This document shows, one piece after another, positions 44,386 through 51,830 of a DNA stretch of 64,000 nt. The stretch is from Bacillus sp. ISL-45. GTDB taxonomy: Bacteria > Bacillota > Bacilli > Bacillales > Cytobacillaceae. Within the stretch, counting starts at the first letter, position 1. Each line of letters opens with the position of its first letter. Where the stretch lies: positions 62,001 to 126,000 of the forward strand of contig NZ_JAGGQQ010000010.1 of NCBI RefSeq assembly GCF_018613195.1, given 5' to 3'. The notes beneath the pieces were generated by a model. The model did no database searches. It was not told the origin of the DNA and saw nothing but the letters and a program-made list of their open reading frames with translations. A program made the translations under genes and the position numbers.

Positions 44386-45086
44386 GAGCTCTTCACCTCT
44401 GCTTCGTACCAGGTTTTCATCTCTGCCAGAGTTACTTCCTCTCCAAGATGCTTTGTTGAGACAATCTTTCCTTTTTTCAATACGGCCGCCCTGTCAGTTA
44501 GTGCATGAACCTGCTCAAAATCATGCGAGATGATCAGGATTGACGTCCCGCTGTCCCGTTTCTGTTTAATGATTTGATTCAAAAGCCCAACAGCCTCCTG
44601 ATCAAGGCCGGTGTGCGGCTCATCGAGCATCAGGATATCAGGGTTCGGGAGCAGTACCCTGGCAATCGCGAGTCTTTGCATCATCCCTCTTGAAAAAGAC
44701 CGGATCGGCATATTCCTGAAAAGGTAAAGCCCTACTTCCTTTAAAAGTTCATTTGCTTTCCTGTCAAGTTCCGTCACCTTGTAAAGCTTTCCGTAAAATT
44801 TGAGATTTTCGAGCGGGGACAGATTATTGTACAAAAAGGATTCATGACCTAAAAAGCCAATCCGCTGCTTAATCTCAGCCGTATTTTTTTTAACAAGCTT
44901 TCCATCCAGGAGAATCTCTCCGCTCGTTGGCTGCAGGAGTCCGACTGTGCATTTAAAGAAGGTGCTCTTCCCTGCTCCATTCGGGCCAATCACCGCTAAG
45001 ATCTCCCCTTTTTCCAATGAAAGGGTGATGTTCCTTAATACGAGCTTATCTCCCAGCATTTTGGTCATTTTCCTCAGTTCCAGCAT
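44382..45086 (-). CDS. ccmA: ABC transporter ATP-binding protein CcmA
   Basis: 234 residues. Walker A GPNGAGKST near residue 35, signature region SFSRGMMQRLAIAR, Walker B DILMLDEPHTGLD and H-loop IISHD. ATPase of the CcmABCD complex. ATG 45086 chosen (MLELRK), preceded by GTTGGGGACC; TTG 45095 is an alternative. Coupled to ccmB. Confidence 0.9.
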   Translation of the reverse strand: MLELRKMTKMLGDKLVLRNITLSLEKGEILAVIGPNGAGKSTFFKCTVGLLQPTSGEILLDGKLVKKNTAEIKQRIGFLGHESFLYNNLSPLENLKFYGKLYKVTELDRKANELLKEVGLYLFRNMPIRSFSRGMMQRLAIARVLLPNPDILMLDEPHTGLDQEAVGLLNQIIKQKRDSGTSILIISHDFEQVHALTDRAAVLKKGKIVSTKHLGEEVTLAEMKTWYEAEVKSS

Positions 45087-45103
45087 GGTCCCCAACTCTT
45101 TCG

Positions 45104-45445
45104 TTAAGTGTATTGTTCCAGTTCCTTGTTTACCTCAGCGAGATGGCTCTGGTAATCAAACTTCATCTTGTTAAAATTCTCCTCGGTGATTTCCGCTGCC
45201 GACAGCCTTGCTTCAAGGCCAGCCAGCTCAGCTTCAATCACTTTTTTTCTTGCCAACAGGTGTTTGAACAACTGATCTTCCTCATTCCCGATGTCTTCAG
45301 CAGCCTTTCTCCGCTTTCGCCGAAACCAGACAACAGCCATGACAGCAGCTAAAACAATCAGTAAATAGTGTGGGTTCACCATGTTCAACCCCGGTGTTGT
45401 CAGCCAGAAGTTCACAAGCCATTCAGGATGGTAGGCTGGCGCCAT
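45104..45445 (-). CDS. Small membrane protein of the ccm cluster (CcmI-like tail)
   Basis: 113 residues: one membrane segment (PHYLLIVLAAVMAVVWF, residues 25-41) then a cytosolic helical region (LLARKKVIEAELAGLEARLSAAEITEENFNKMKFDYQSHLAEV) with the short ITEENF phrase typical of CcmI N-terminal regions. ATG 45445 has AAGGGGTGA upstream, overlapping the end of the previous gene. Not a full CcmI (no TPR domain). Probably a paralogue of the next gene. Confidence 0.65.
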   Translation of the reverse strand: MAPAYHPEWLVNFWLTTPGLNMVNPHYLLIVLAAVMAVVWFRRKRRKAAEDIGNEEDQLFKHLLARKKVIEAELAGLEARLSAAEITEENFNKMKFDYQSHLAEVNKELEQYT

Positions 45446-45450
45446 ACTGA

Positions 45451-45831
45451 TCACCCCTTCTGCTGGCGAAGCTTCTTAAGCTCTCTAAGAATATCTGCTT
45501 CTGCTTCGGCATCCTTTTTCTTCTTTTTGCTCTCTGGAAGTTGTTTTGACTTTCCTTGCTTGAGTCCCTCTGTTTCTTCCTTTAACATTTCAGCCGCGAG
45601 TAAATGATAATTCTCTTTCAATTTCTCGAAATCCTCACGGGTGATTTTCTTCATTAAAAAGTCCATTTCCAGTTCATTCACAGCGCTGTAGACCTGCTCA
45701 AGAGTAAGCTTTTCACTTTCTGTCTCCACTCCCGAGGCAGGCACCTCGCCAGCCGAGAAGAAAGGAGAGATGATGAAGTAAAAGCAAGTAATGATCACGA
45801 GTGTGCCTATTATTAAGAATACATAATCCAT
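45451..45831 (-). CDS. CcmI-like N-terminal domain protein
   Basis: 126 residues: one N-terminal membrane segment (VFLIIGTLVIITCFYFIISPFF), then LEQVYSAVNELEMDFLMKKITREDFEKLKENYHLLAAEML, the pattern of the first cytosolic part of CcmI, and a Lys/Glu-rich tail. CcmI chaperones apocytochrome c to the CcmFH ligase in proteobacteria, but its TPR domain is missing here. GGAG precedes the ATG. Confidence 0.65.
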   Translation of the reverse strand: MDYVFLIIGTLVIITCFYFIISPFFSAGEVPASGVETESEKLTLEQVYSAVNELEMDFLMKKITREDFEKLKENYHLLAAEMLKEETEGLKQGKSKQLPESKKKKKDAEAEADILRELKKLRQQKG

Positions 45832-45843
45832 TTTGATCAGCTC

Positions 45844-46314
45844 CTAGAAAAGCTTCCGGCGCTCTTCGTCAAATGTTTTTGCCGCAATTTCTTTTTCCAC
45901 TTCCGAATTCCATGCAGCCTTCGTCTCAAGCTTTGATTCTGCCTTTTTGACCGTTAACTTCCTTAGCCAGACACCGACAATCACACTGCCGATTCCGACT
46001 CCGGCAGCTGGCATTCCCCAGGCAATCCAGCCACTTGTGCCCCCGCCCGGAGTTCTCAAAGCCGCCTGCCCGTATTCATCAACATAGGACTGGATGATTT
46101 CCGGTTCTGTTTTGCCGCCGTTCAGCATTTCAACCACTTCATCGTAATAAATCTTCTTTACTGAACAGGTGGACAATTCATGATCCGCATGGCCCTGCAT
46201 ATCAAGCTGTCCGATGATTTGCTTGAATTCCTTTGAGTTGTAAGTGAAAGCTGTTGTCATGCCAGGTATCAGGATAAGCAAAAGGAGTGTTGTTAAAAGA
46301 ATTTTCCTGTTCAA
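45844..46314 (-). CDS. ccmH: CcmH-like protein lacking the CxxC motif
   Basis: 156 residues: signal/anchor segment (residues 4-22), a short soluble helical domain (YYDEVVEMLNGGKTEPEIIQSYVDEYGQAAL, the three-helix CcmH fold), and a second membrane segment near residues 85-103. The region that normally holds the redox cysteines reads QLDMQGHADHELSTCS: only one Cys (Cys50) remains, so thiol reduction by the usual pair is not possible. TTG 46314 is chosen because GGGAGG lies 9 nt upstream; GTG at 46323 is too close to it. Confidence 0.75.
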   Translation of the reverse strand: MNRKILLTTLLLLILIPGMTTAFTYNSKEFKQIIGQLDMQGHADHELSTCSVKKIYYDEVVEMLNGGKTEPEIIQSYVDEYGQAALRTPGGGTSGWIAWGMPAAGVGIGSVIVGVWLRKLTVKKAESKLETKAAWNSEVEKEIAAKTFDEERRKLF

Positions 46315-46319
46315 TTTTT

Positions 46320-48302
46320 TCACCCTCCCACTCTCGAAATGCCTTTATTGATCTGGTAGCGGAATGTTGCCGGCCTGCCGCCTATGAGGGCGAATGCTGT
46401 GCCGATCACCATGATGATGCCGCCCATCCAAATCCAGCTTACGAATGGATTCACTTTTACCATGAATGTCACTTTGTCTTTGTTCTCCCAGGAGCTTAAT
46501 ACTACGTACAAATCCTGGCTCCAGTTCGTCTTGATCGCTACCTCTGTTGACGGTTCAGGCCAGGTTTCGTAAAAGATCTTTTCCGGCTTGATTTTGCCGA
46601 TATCCTTGCCCTTATATGTCACATCAATATCAGCCACCACTATTCCATTGCCGTTTTTCGTATGTTCAGTCAGTTCATTGAATTTAAGGCTGTAATCACC
46701 GGCCTTGATGCTGTTGCCTGCATCTACCGTTTTAAGCACTTCGGTTGAGTAAGTGTGCGAAGAAATGACACCTACCGCGATGACCGCAATCCCGATATGG
46801 ACGATATAACCGCCATAGCGCCGCTGGTTTTTTACCGTCAGCTTGAACGCCGCCTTCAGTAAATTTTCTTTCGTCGCTTTCTGTCGGGCCCTGATGCCTC
46901 TGGCGAATTCCTGCAAGTGCGTTCCAAACATGAAGCTTGTTGCCGATAAGCCGATAATCGCGTAAATTCCCTTGACGCCAAAAGCGAGCAGGATGATGGC
47001 TGTGGCGACACCCATTGCCAGCGGCCAAAGCATGTTCTTCATGAACTTTTCAAACACCGCTTTTTGCCAGGCGATCAGCGGACAGATGCCCATCAATACA
47101 ATCAGCACCAACAGGATCGGAGCCATCACTTTATTGAAATACGGTGCGCCGACATTGACCTTTGTACCTGTAAAAGTTTCCGAAATCAGCGGATACATCG
47201 TCCCCCAGAAAACGGCGAAAGCAGCAGCCACGAGAATCAGGTTGTTCAGCAGGAAGCTGCTTTCTTTTGAAAAATAAGCCTCTATTGGACTGCTGTCCTT
47301 TTTTATCAGTCCGTACCTTGTCATGACGATATAAAGAGAAAACACCATCATGAACGCCATGAAAACAAGGAAGTAGGTGCCTAAATTGCTGTCCCCGAAC
47401 GCATGGACACTCGTCAGGATTCCGCTCCTGACAAGGAAGGTTCCAAACAGTGTCAGGATGTAAGAAAGAATAATCAAGCTTACATTCCACGTCTTCAGCA
47501 TGTTTTTCCGTTCCTGGATCATCACAGAGTGCAGGAATGCCGATACGGTCAGCCATGGCAGAAACGAGGCATTTTCAACCGGGTCCCATGCCCAGTAGCC
47601 GCCCCAGCCTAACTCCAGGTAGGCCCACCAGCCGCCAATCACATTGCCGAGTGTCAGGAACAGCCATGCAAGCAAGGTCCATCTTCTCGTCAGCTTGATC
47701 CACTCTGAATCCAGTCTCTTCAGGATCAGAGCCGCAATTCCGAACGCGAATGGGACTGCCAGCCCGACATAACCCATATAGAGTGTGACAGGGTGCAGGA
47801 TCATTCCCGGATTTTGCAGCATCGGGTTAAGCCCTTTTCCGTCTGCGGGAATTTTATCGGTCATTTCAAACGGGTTGGCATTGAGAGCCATCACTGTGAA
47901 AAAGAACAGGATGTTGACCATCAGAATGCTGGATACATACGGCATCATCGGGTTCTTTTTTTCTTTTGAAAAAACGACCATTGCTGCATATAGCGCTAAA
48001 AGGAAAGCCCACAGCAAAAGGGATCCTGCATTACCCGCCCAAAAGGCTGTAAGCTTATAGGCCATGGGCAGGCTTTCATTTGTATAGGAAGCCACATATT
48101 TATATTGGAACTGGCTTGTGCCGAGCAAGTAGAGCAGCATGAAGGATGCAATGCTCGCTACGAAAGCAAGTGAAAGAACTGCCCCCCTTGCGCTTTCAAT
48201 CCACTTGCTGCTTTTCTTCTTTATCCCGACGATATTGGCAATGATTCCATAAAGTGAAATCACGATTCCAAGGTAGATTGAGATGTTCCCAATTAGATAC
48301 AT
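46320..48302 (-). CDS. ccmF: Cytochrome c heme lyase CcmF
   Basis: 660 residues, about 14-15 membrane segments. The WWD heme-handling motif appears as LGWGGYWAWDPVENASFLPW near residue 240, preceded by WWAYLELGWG. It is the heme-attaching core of System I. The large periplasmic-equivalent domain near the C-terminus (about residues 525-625) is present. ATG 48302 has GGTGG upstream; stop is 5 bp before the ccmH start. Confidence 0.95.
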   Translation of the reverse strand: MYLIGNISIYLGIVISLYGIIANIVGIKKKSSKWIESARGAVLSLAFVASIASFMLLYLLGTSQFQYKYVASYTNESLPMAYKLTAFWAGNAGSLLLWAFLLALYAAMVVFSKEKKNPMMPYVSSILMVNILFFFTVMALNANPFEMTDKIPADGKGLNPMLQNPGMILHPVTLYMGYVGLAVPFAFGIAALILKRLDSEWIKLTRRWTLLAWLFLTLGNVIGGWWAYLELGWGGYWAWDPVENASFLPWLTVSAFLHSVMIQERKNMLKTWNVSLIILSYILTLFGTFLVRSGILTSVHAFGDSNLGTYFLVFMAFMMVFSLYIVMTRYGLIKKDSSPIEAYFSKESSFLLNNLILVAAAFAVFWGTMYPLISETFTGTKVNVGAPYFNKVMAPILLVLIVLMGICPLIAWQKAVFEKFMKNMLWPLAMGVATAIILLAFGVKGIYAIIGLSATSFMFGTHLQEFARGIRARQKATKENLLKAAFKLTVKNQRRYGGYIVHIGIAVIAVGVISSHTYSTEVLKTVDAGNSIKAGDYSLKFNELTEHTKNGNGIVVADIDVTYKGKDIGKIKPEKIFYETWPEPSTEVAIKTNWSQDLYVVLSSWENKDKVTFMVKVNPFVSWIWMGGIIMVIGTAFALIGGRPATFRYQINKGISRVGG

Positions 48303-48323
48303 ACAGATAACCACCCATCTGTT

Positions 48324-48773
48324 TTATTCCTGCTTGTCATTTTTGTACATTTCCTTATGCATTTCAGTATCATAGTTCTCCATGTCTTCGCCTTCATATT
48401 TGGTCGGGCATTTCGTCTGGACTTTTTCCGCTTCGAACACTCCGTCTTTTTGGATAAAACCTTCTACGAGGACGATGACATCCTCTGAGAAGTTATCCGG
48501 CTTAATGCCTTTATGGAATACCTGAAGCGTTCCCTGGCCTTCCTCGTAAAGTTCAAAACGAAGCTCCAGCTTGTCGGCATCCCATTTCACCGATTCTTTA
48601 TTGAGCAATCCCTGCGTCATAATATAATCGCCTTCATATTTCGAACCATTTTTGCTGAGGTCGGCAATCGTAATTTCCTTGCTCCCTGCGCTCGGCATTG
48701 TTGAAAACATCATAATCACGAATGCCACTGCTGCCAGGCTCAGCCCCACTGCGATTTTTTTATTTTTGGACAT
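48324..48773 (-). CDS. ccmE: Heme chaperone CcmE, CxxxY variant
   Basis: 149 residues: N-terminal membrane anchor (residues 6-27) and an OB-fold beta-barrel (VEGFIQKDGVFEAEKVQTKCPTKYEGED). The canonical heme-binding motif is HxxxY; here it is Cys122-P-T-K-Tyr126, the cysteine variant known from Desulfovibrio and archaeal Ccm systems. It carries heme from CcmC to CcmF. Its ATG overlaps the stop of the preceding gene (TAATG). Confidence 0.93.
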   Translation of the reverse strand: MSKNKKIAVGLSLAAVAFVIMMFSTMPSAGSKEITIADLSKNGSKYEGDYIMTQGLLNKESVKWDADKLELRFELYEEGQGTLQVFHKGIKPDNFSEDVIVLVEGFIQKDGVFEAEKVQTKCPTKYEGEDMENYDTEMHKEMYKNDKQE

Positions 48774-49732
48774 TACTTTCTACCTCCCAGCTTTTTGATC
48801 AATTCGTTGTATTCTGCTTCCGTTATACTTTCTTCCACAAGCATTGCGCGGAGCCTTGCCTTTTTCGCATCAAATTCATTTGACGCACCGCTTTTTACCG
48901 GCTGAACTTTCCTTTTCCTCATGATGAAAATTAAAAGGATCGCTGCCAATACTGTCATACTGCCAACGACTGTAATGACAAGCCACAGAGGCATTTTTTC
49001 ATCATTTTGTTTTACAGTGCCGGCCTTCTTTGCATCCCCGGCCATCGCTTCCATGATTTCTGCTGTAGTCCTCTCATCAGTCCGTTTGTATTCAAGTGAG
49101 ATATTCTTTTTATCACCAGGCTTCATTCCCTGGCTTTGATACAAGAACATGTTCATGTTGTAAGAGTTTTTCTGGTGCTGCTCGGAAGCTGGCTCCAGCT
49201 TGAAACTTTCCGTATTGAGCGGCTCGACGAAAATAAGGTTAAATAATCCGATATCAGCGAAGTTTTTAAAATCATAGGTCATCGACTTCTTCCCGTCTTT
49301 TTCCTTGATGCTGTCGGTATAATACTCAACCACAAACTTGTAGATCTCCTGCGGCTGGATTTCTTCGCTCGTTTCCCAGGAAATCGTTCCTTTTTCTTTA
49401 TCCAGCTCATATTCAATTTCATTCATTTCTGTAAGGTCCCGGGAATAATCGGCCACAAAGCCAATTCTGAAGTTCTTCTCATCCATTGGCAGCGGAATGA
49501 CTACCTGGCCTTTTTGGGCCTCTTCGGCATTGTTTTTCAAGGCCCCATGATAGCCCACCAAAAGCGGGGCATTCTTCTTCTTATCTTTTGGGTGATAAGA
49601 ATATTCCGGCATCACCTGGATTGTAAGCTCCTCCATATTCAGGACATTGGATTTTGCCTCAGCGTTACCCTTATCCGGAAGCTGGAAAATGAATAATAAA
49701 ATGATGGCCGATACTAACTTCATAATTTTCAT
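48773..49732 (-). CDS. Membrane-anchored protein of unknown function heading the ccm-nrf cluster
   Basis: 319 residues. Signal peptide at residues 1-24, an extracytoplasmic beta-rich domain of about 200 residues (LTIQVMPEYSYHPKDKKKNAPLLVGYHG.. WETSEEIQPQEIYKFVVEYYTDS), one membrane segment near residues 250-272 (LWLVITVVGSMTVLAAILLIFIM) and a short cytosolic tail ending in EESITEAEYNELIKKLGGRK. I do not recognise the family. It is the first gene of the cluster, coupled to ccmE, so it probably serves cytochrome maturation or nitrite reduction. AAAGGAG precedes the ATG. Confidence 0.8.
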   Translation of the reverse strand: MKIMKLVSAIILLFIFQLPDKGNAEAKSNVLNMEELTIQVMPEYSYHPKDKKKNAPLLVGYHGALKNNAEEAQKGQVVIPLPMDEKNFRIGFVADYSRDLTEMNEIEYELDKEKGTISWETSEEIQPQEIYKFVVEYYTDSIKEKDGKKSMTYDFKNFADIGLFNLIFVEPLNTESFKLEPASEQHQKNSYNMNMFLYQSQGMKPGDKKNISLEYKRTDERTTAEIMEAMAGDAKKAGTVKQNDEKMPLWLVITVVGSMTVLAAILLIFIMRKRKVQPVKSGASNEFDAKKARLRAMLVEESITEAEYNELIKKLGGRK

Positions 49733-49763
49733 TTGATTGACTCCTTTCTATATGTGACAAATT

Positions 49764-49779
49764 CGTGAATGTTTTCACA
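49764..49779. promoter_or_regulatory. CRP/FNR-type site 2
   Basis: CGTGA-ATGTTT-TCACA, 9 of 10 to TGTGA-N6-TCACA, 32 bp before the start codon of the first ccm gene. Its closeness to the start codon would fit repression or a second promoter. Confidence 0.5.
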
Positions 49780-49891
49780 AGACAACTTAGATGAAAAAAA
49801 CGATTTATTTTCTAATAGGATTTTAAAACTTAATCATTTTCCTGACCCTTTTGGTCTACCTTATTTAAACCATTTCTAAATGGCCCCAATC

Positions 49892-49907
49892 TGTGATTTA
49901 CATCACG
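49892..49907. promoter_or_regulatory. CRP/FNR-type site 1 with promoter
   Basis: TGTGA-TTTACA-TCACG (9 of 10 to the Bacillus Fnr consensus). On the minus strand a -10-like TTAAAT lies at 49868-49863, so the site is centred near -41.5 of a start at about 49858, a class II activation layout for the ccm-nrf cluster. Confidence 0.65.
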
Positions 49908-49965
49908 GAATTTTCATCAGTTTTATCCGATTTGTGAACGGGGGGTATAGGTTGAATAAACAAGG

Positions 49966-50100
49966 CTGTTGATTTTCGTTCCAGGCGCTTCGCTTTCCAC
50001 GGGTGGCCCGGGAAGCCTCCTCGTCGTTTAACCCCCTGCGGGGGTCTCCCCTGCTCCATGCTCCCGTAGGAGTCTTCGCGCCTTCCATTACAATCAACAG
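49966..50100 (+). repeat. 135-bp element with 9-bp terminal inverted repeats
   Basis: Ends CTGTTGATT and AATCAACAG are perfect inverted repeats. Inside are GGCGCTTCGCTTTCC, GAAGCCTCCTCG, CCCCTGCGGGGG and CGTAGGAGTCTTCGCGCC, phrases of a repeat common in Bacillus genomes. No ORF. Confidence 0.85.
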
Positions 50101-50133
50101 GTGCAAAAACAAAATTGACTTTTCCAATACCAA

Positions 50134-50166
50134 TAAAAAAACCTCACTTCCCTTTTGGAAGTGAGG
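50134..50166 (-). terminator. Terminator of the small protein gene
   Basis: CCTCACTTCC-AAAAG-GGAAGTGAGG then TTTTTTT on the minus strand. Confidence 0.92.
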
Positions 50167-50177
50167 GTGTTACAAAT

Positions 50178-50357
50178 TTATGAAGATTGCTCTGGTTCAG
50201 GATGGAATTTGGATTTTACAGGCTGCCCGCCGCTTTTTTCATATTTTTTCTTCGCTTCTTTTACCGGATCATGATCCATTCCAAGCTCGAGATCCTGGTT
50301 ATTAATACCGTTCCTTGTTTTTTGTTCAGGATTATTCTGCTTTGAGCGCTTTTTCAA
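50178..50357 (-). CDS. Small hydrophilic protein, unknown
   Basis: 59 residues (MKKRSKQNNPEQKTRNGIN ... KFHPEPEQSS), very polar and without predicted secondary structure beyond one helix. TTG start at 50357 with ACAGGAGGG 7 nt upstream; the ATG at 50387 has no site. The composition resembles small acidic-basic spore proteins, but I do not recognise a family. It follows ytzC closely on the same strand and has its own terminator. Confidence 0.65.
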   Translation of the reverse strand: MKKRSKQNNPEQKTRNGINNQDLELGMDHDPVKEAKKKYEKSGGQPVKSKFHPEPEQSS

Positions 50358-50376
50358 GATGCTTTCCCTCCTGTAT

Positions 50377-50640
50377 TTAGTGATCAAGCAAAATCATGTT
50401 GTTTTGGACTTGCTGCAGTTGAAGCCTCATTCTGTGCAATTGCTCGCGCTGCTGGGAATTAGCGCTGAAGGAAAGCTTGGCAAGATCATTGTATGCGTCT
50501 TCAAGCGCTTGCAGAGCATTAGTAAAATTGCCATCATTATAATGCTGCTGTGTGGCAGCATCCTTGTATTGATCCTGGGCAAGATTGATTGCATCCTCAC
50601 ATTGCTGAAGTAACTGGTCAACCGATTGACGTGTTGCCAA
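50377..50640 (-). CDS. ytzC: YtzC-like protein (DUF2524)
   Basis: 87 residues, helical, matching YtzC: ATRQSVDQLLQQCEDAINLAQDQYKDAATQQHYNDGNF ... REQLHRMRLQLQQVQNNMILLDH. Function unknown. TTG start 50640 is placed by AAAGGAGGGG 6 nt upstream and the family start MATRQS; the longer frame to 50778 has no such site. Confidence 0.82.
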   Translation of the reverse strand: MATRQSVDQLLQQCEDAINLAQDQYKDAATQQHYNDGNFTNALQALEDAYNDLAKLSFSANSQQREQLHRMRLQLQQVQNNMILLDH

Positions 50641-50855
50641 TAGTAGCCCCTCCTTTACTTGATGCTGAAGCAAAGTCTGCTTCTTCTTTATTTTGTTCAC
50701 AATACATTTTCCTATCACGATTTTGCGAATGTTTAATGATGGCAATTGCGTTGGGGACATATTGTAATCTTTTTGCAATTGGATTCACGTTCTCTAAATG
50801 GTACAATTTTTATTATTCATTTTTTTGACAGACAGGCTATTAGGAGGTTTCTGGC

Positions 50856-51830
50856 ATGATTCAGATCAACCCTTTTCACTACGCAACAGACGATAAACGA
50901 TACCATACATGGAATTACCATTTACGTAACCATTTTGGCCATAAGGTTTTTAAAGTGGCGCTTGATGGCGGATTTGATTGTCCGAACCGTGACGGCACGG
51001 TAGCCCACGGCGGCTGCACTTTTTGCAGCGCAGCTGGTTCAGGAGATTTTGCCGGAGACAGAGTAGAGGATCTCGGTACACAGTTCACGAAGATAAAAGA
51101 AAAAATGCATTCAAAATGGAAAGATGGCAAGTACATGGCCTATTTCCAGGCTTTCACGAATACCCATGCACCGGTTGAAGTACTGAGGGAAAAATACGAA
51201 ACGGTACTGAAAGAGGAAGGTGTCGTAGGGCTATCAATCGCAACAAGGCCAGATTGCCTGCCTGATGACGTTGTTGAATATCTGGCTGAACTCAATGAGC
51301 GAACGTATTTATGGGTTGAGCTTGGACTTCAGACGGTTCACGAAAAAACAGCCAATCTGATCAACCGTGCTCATGATTATGAAACGTACAAAGAAGGTGT
51401 GGACAAGCTCCGGAAGCACGGCATCAGAGTTTGCTCACATATTATTAACGGGCTGCCTCAGGAAACACCCGAAATGATGATGGAAACTGCACAAGAAGTC
51501 GCGAAGCTCGATGTGCAGGGAATCAAGATCCACCTTCTCCACTTGCTGAAAGGAACTCCGATGGTCAAGCAATATGAAAAAGGGCTGCTGGAATTCCTTA
51601 GCTTTGAGGACTATGTAAAATTGGTCTGCGACCAGCTCGAAATCCTCCCCCCTGAAATGATCATCCACCGAATTACCGGGGATGGACCGATTGAGCTGAT
51701 GGTCGGACCGATGTGGAGCGTCAATAAATGGGAAGTGCTTAATGCGATTGACAAAGAGATGAAGCGCCGCGACAGCTGGCAGGGAAAATTTTATACTGGG
51801 AACAAAGTGGTGATTGAAAATGAAGCTTGA
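50856..51830 (+). CDS. ytqA: YtqA, radical SAM protein (TIGR01212 type)
   Basis: 324 residues. Iron-sulfur ligands lie at Cys42, Cys54 and Cys57 (CPNRDGTVAHGGCTFCS), a C-x11-C-x2-C spacing that differs from the usual Cx3Cx2C and is characteristic of the YhcC/TIGR01212 group. AGGAGG precedes the ATG. Its stop overlaps ytqB by 11 bp, so the two are one operon. Family members are thought to be RNA- or metabolite-modifying; YtqA and YtqB have been linked to a tRNA modification in recent work as far as I recall. Confidence 0.87.
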   Translation: MIQINPFHYATDDKRYHTWNYHLRNHFGHKVFKVALDGGFDCPNRDGTVAHGGCTFCSAAGSGDFAGDRVEDLGTQFTKIKEKMHSKWKDGKYMAYFQAFTNTHAPVEVLREKYETVLKEEGVVGLSIATRPDCLPDDVVEYLAELNERTYLWVELGLQTVHEKTANLINRAHDYETYKEGVDKLRKHGIRVCSHIINGLPQETPEMMMETAQEVAKLDVQGIKIHLLHLLKGTPMVKQYEKGLLEFLSFEDYVKLVCDQLEILPPEMIIHRITGDGPIELMVGPMWSVNKWEVLNAIDKEMKRRDSWQGKFYTGNKVVIENEA

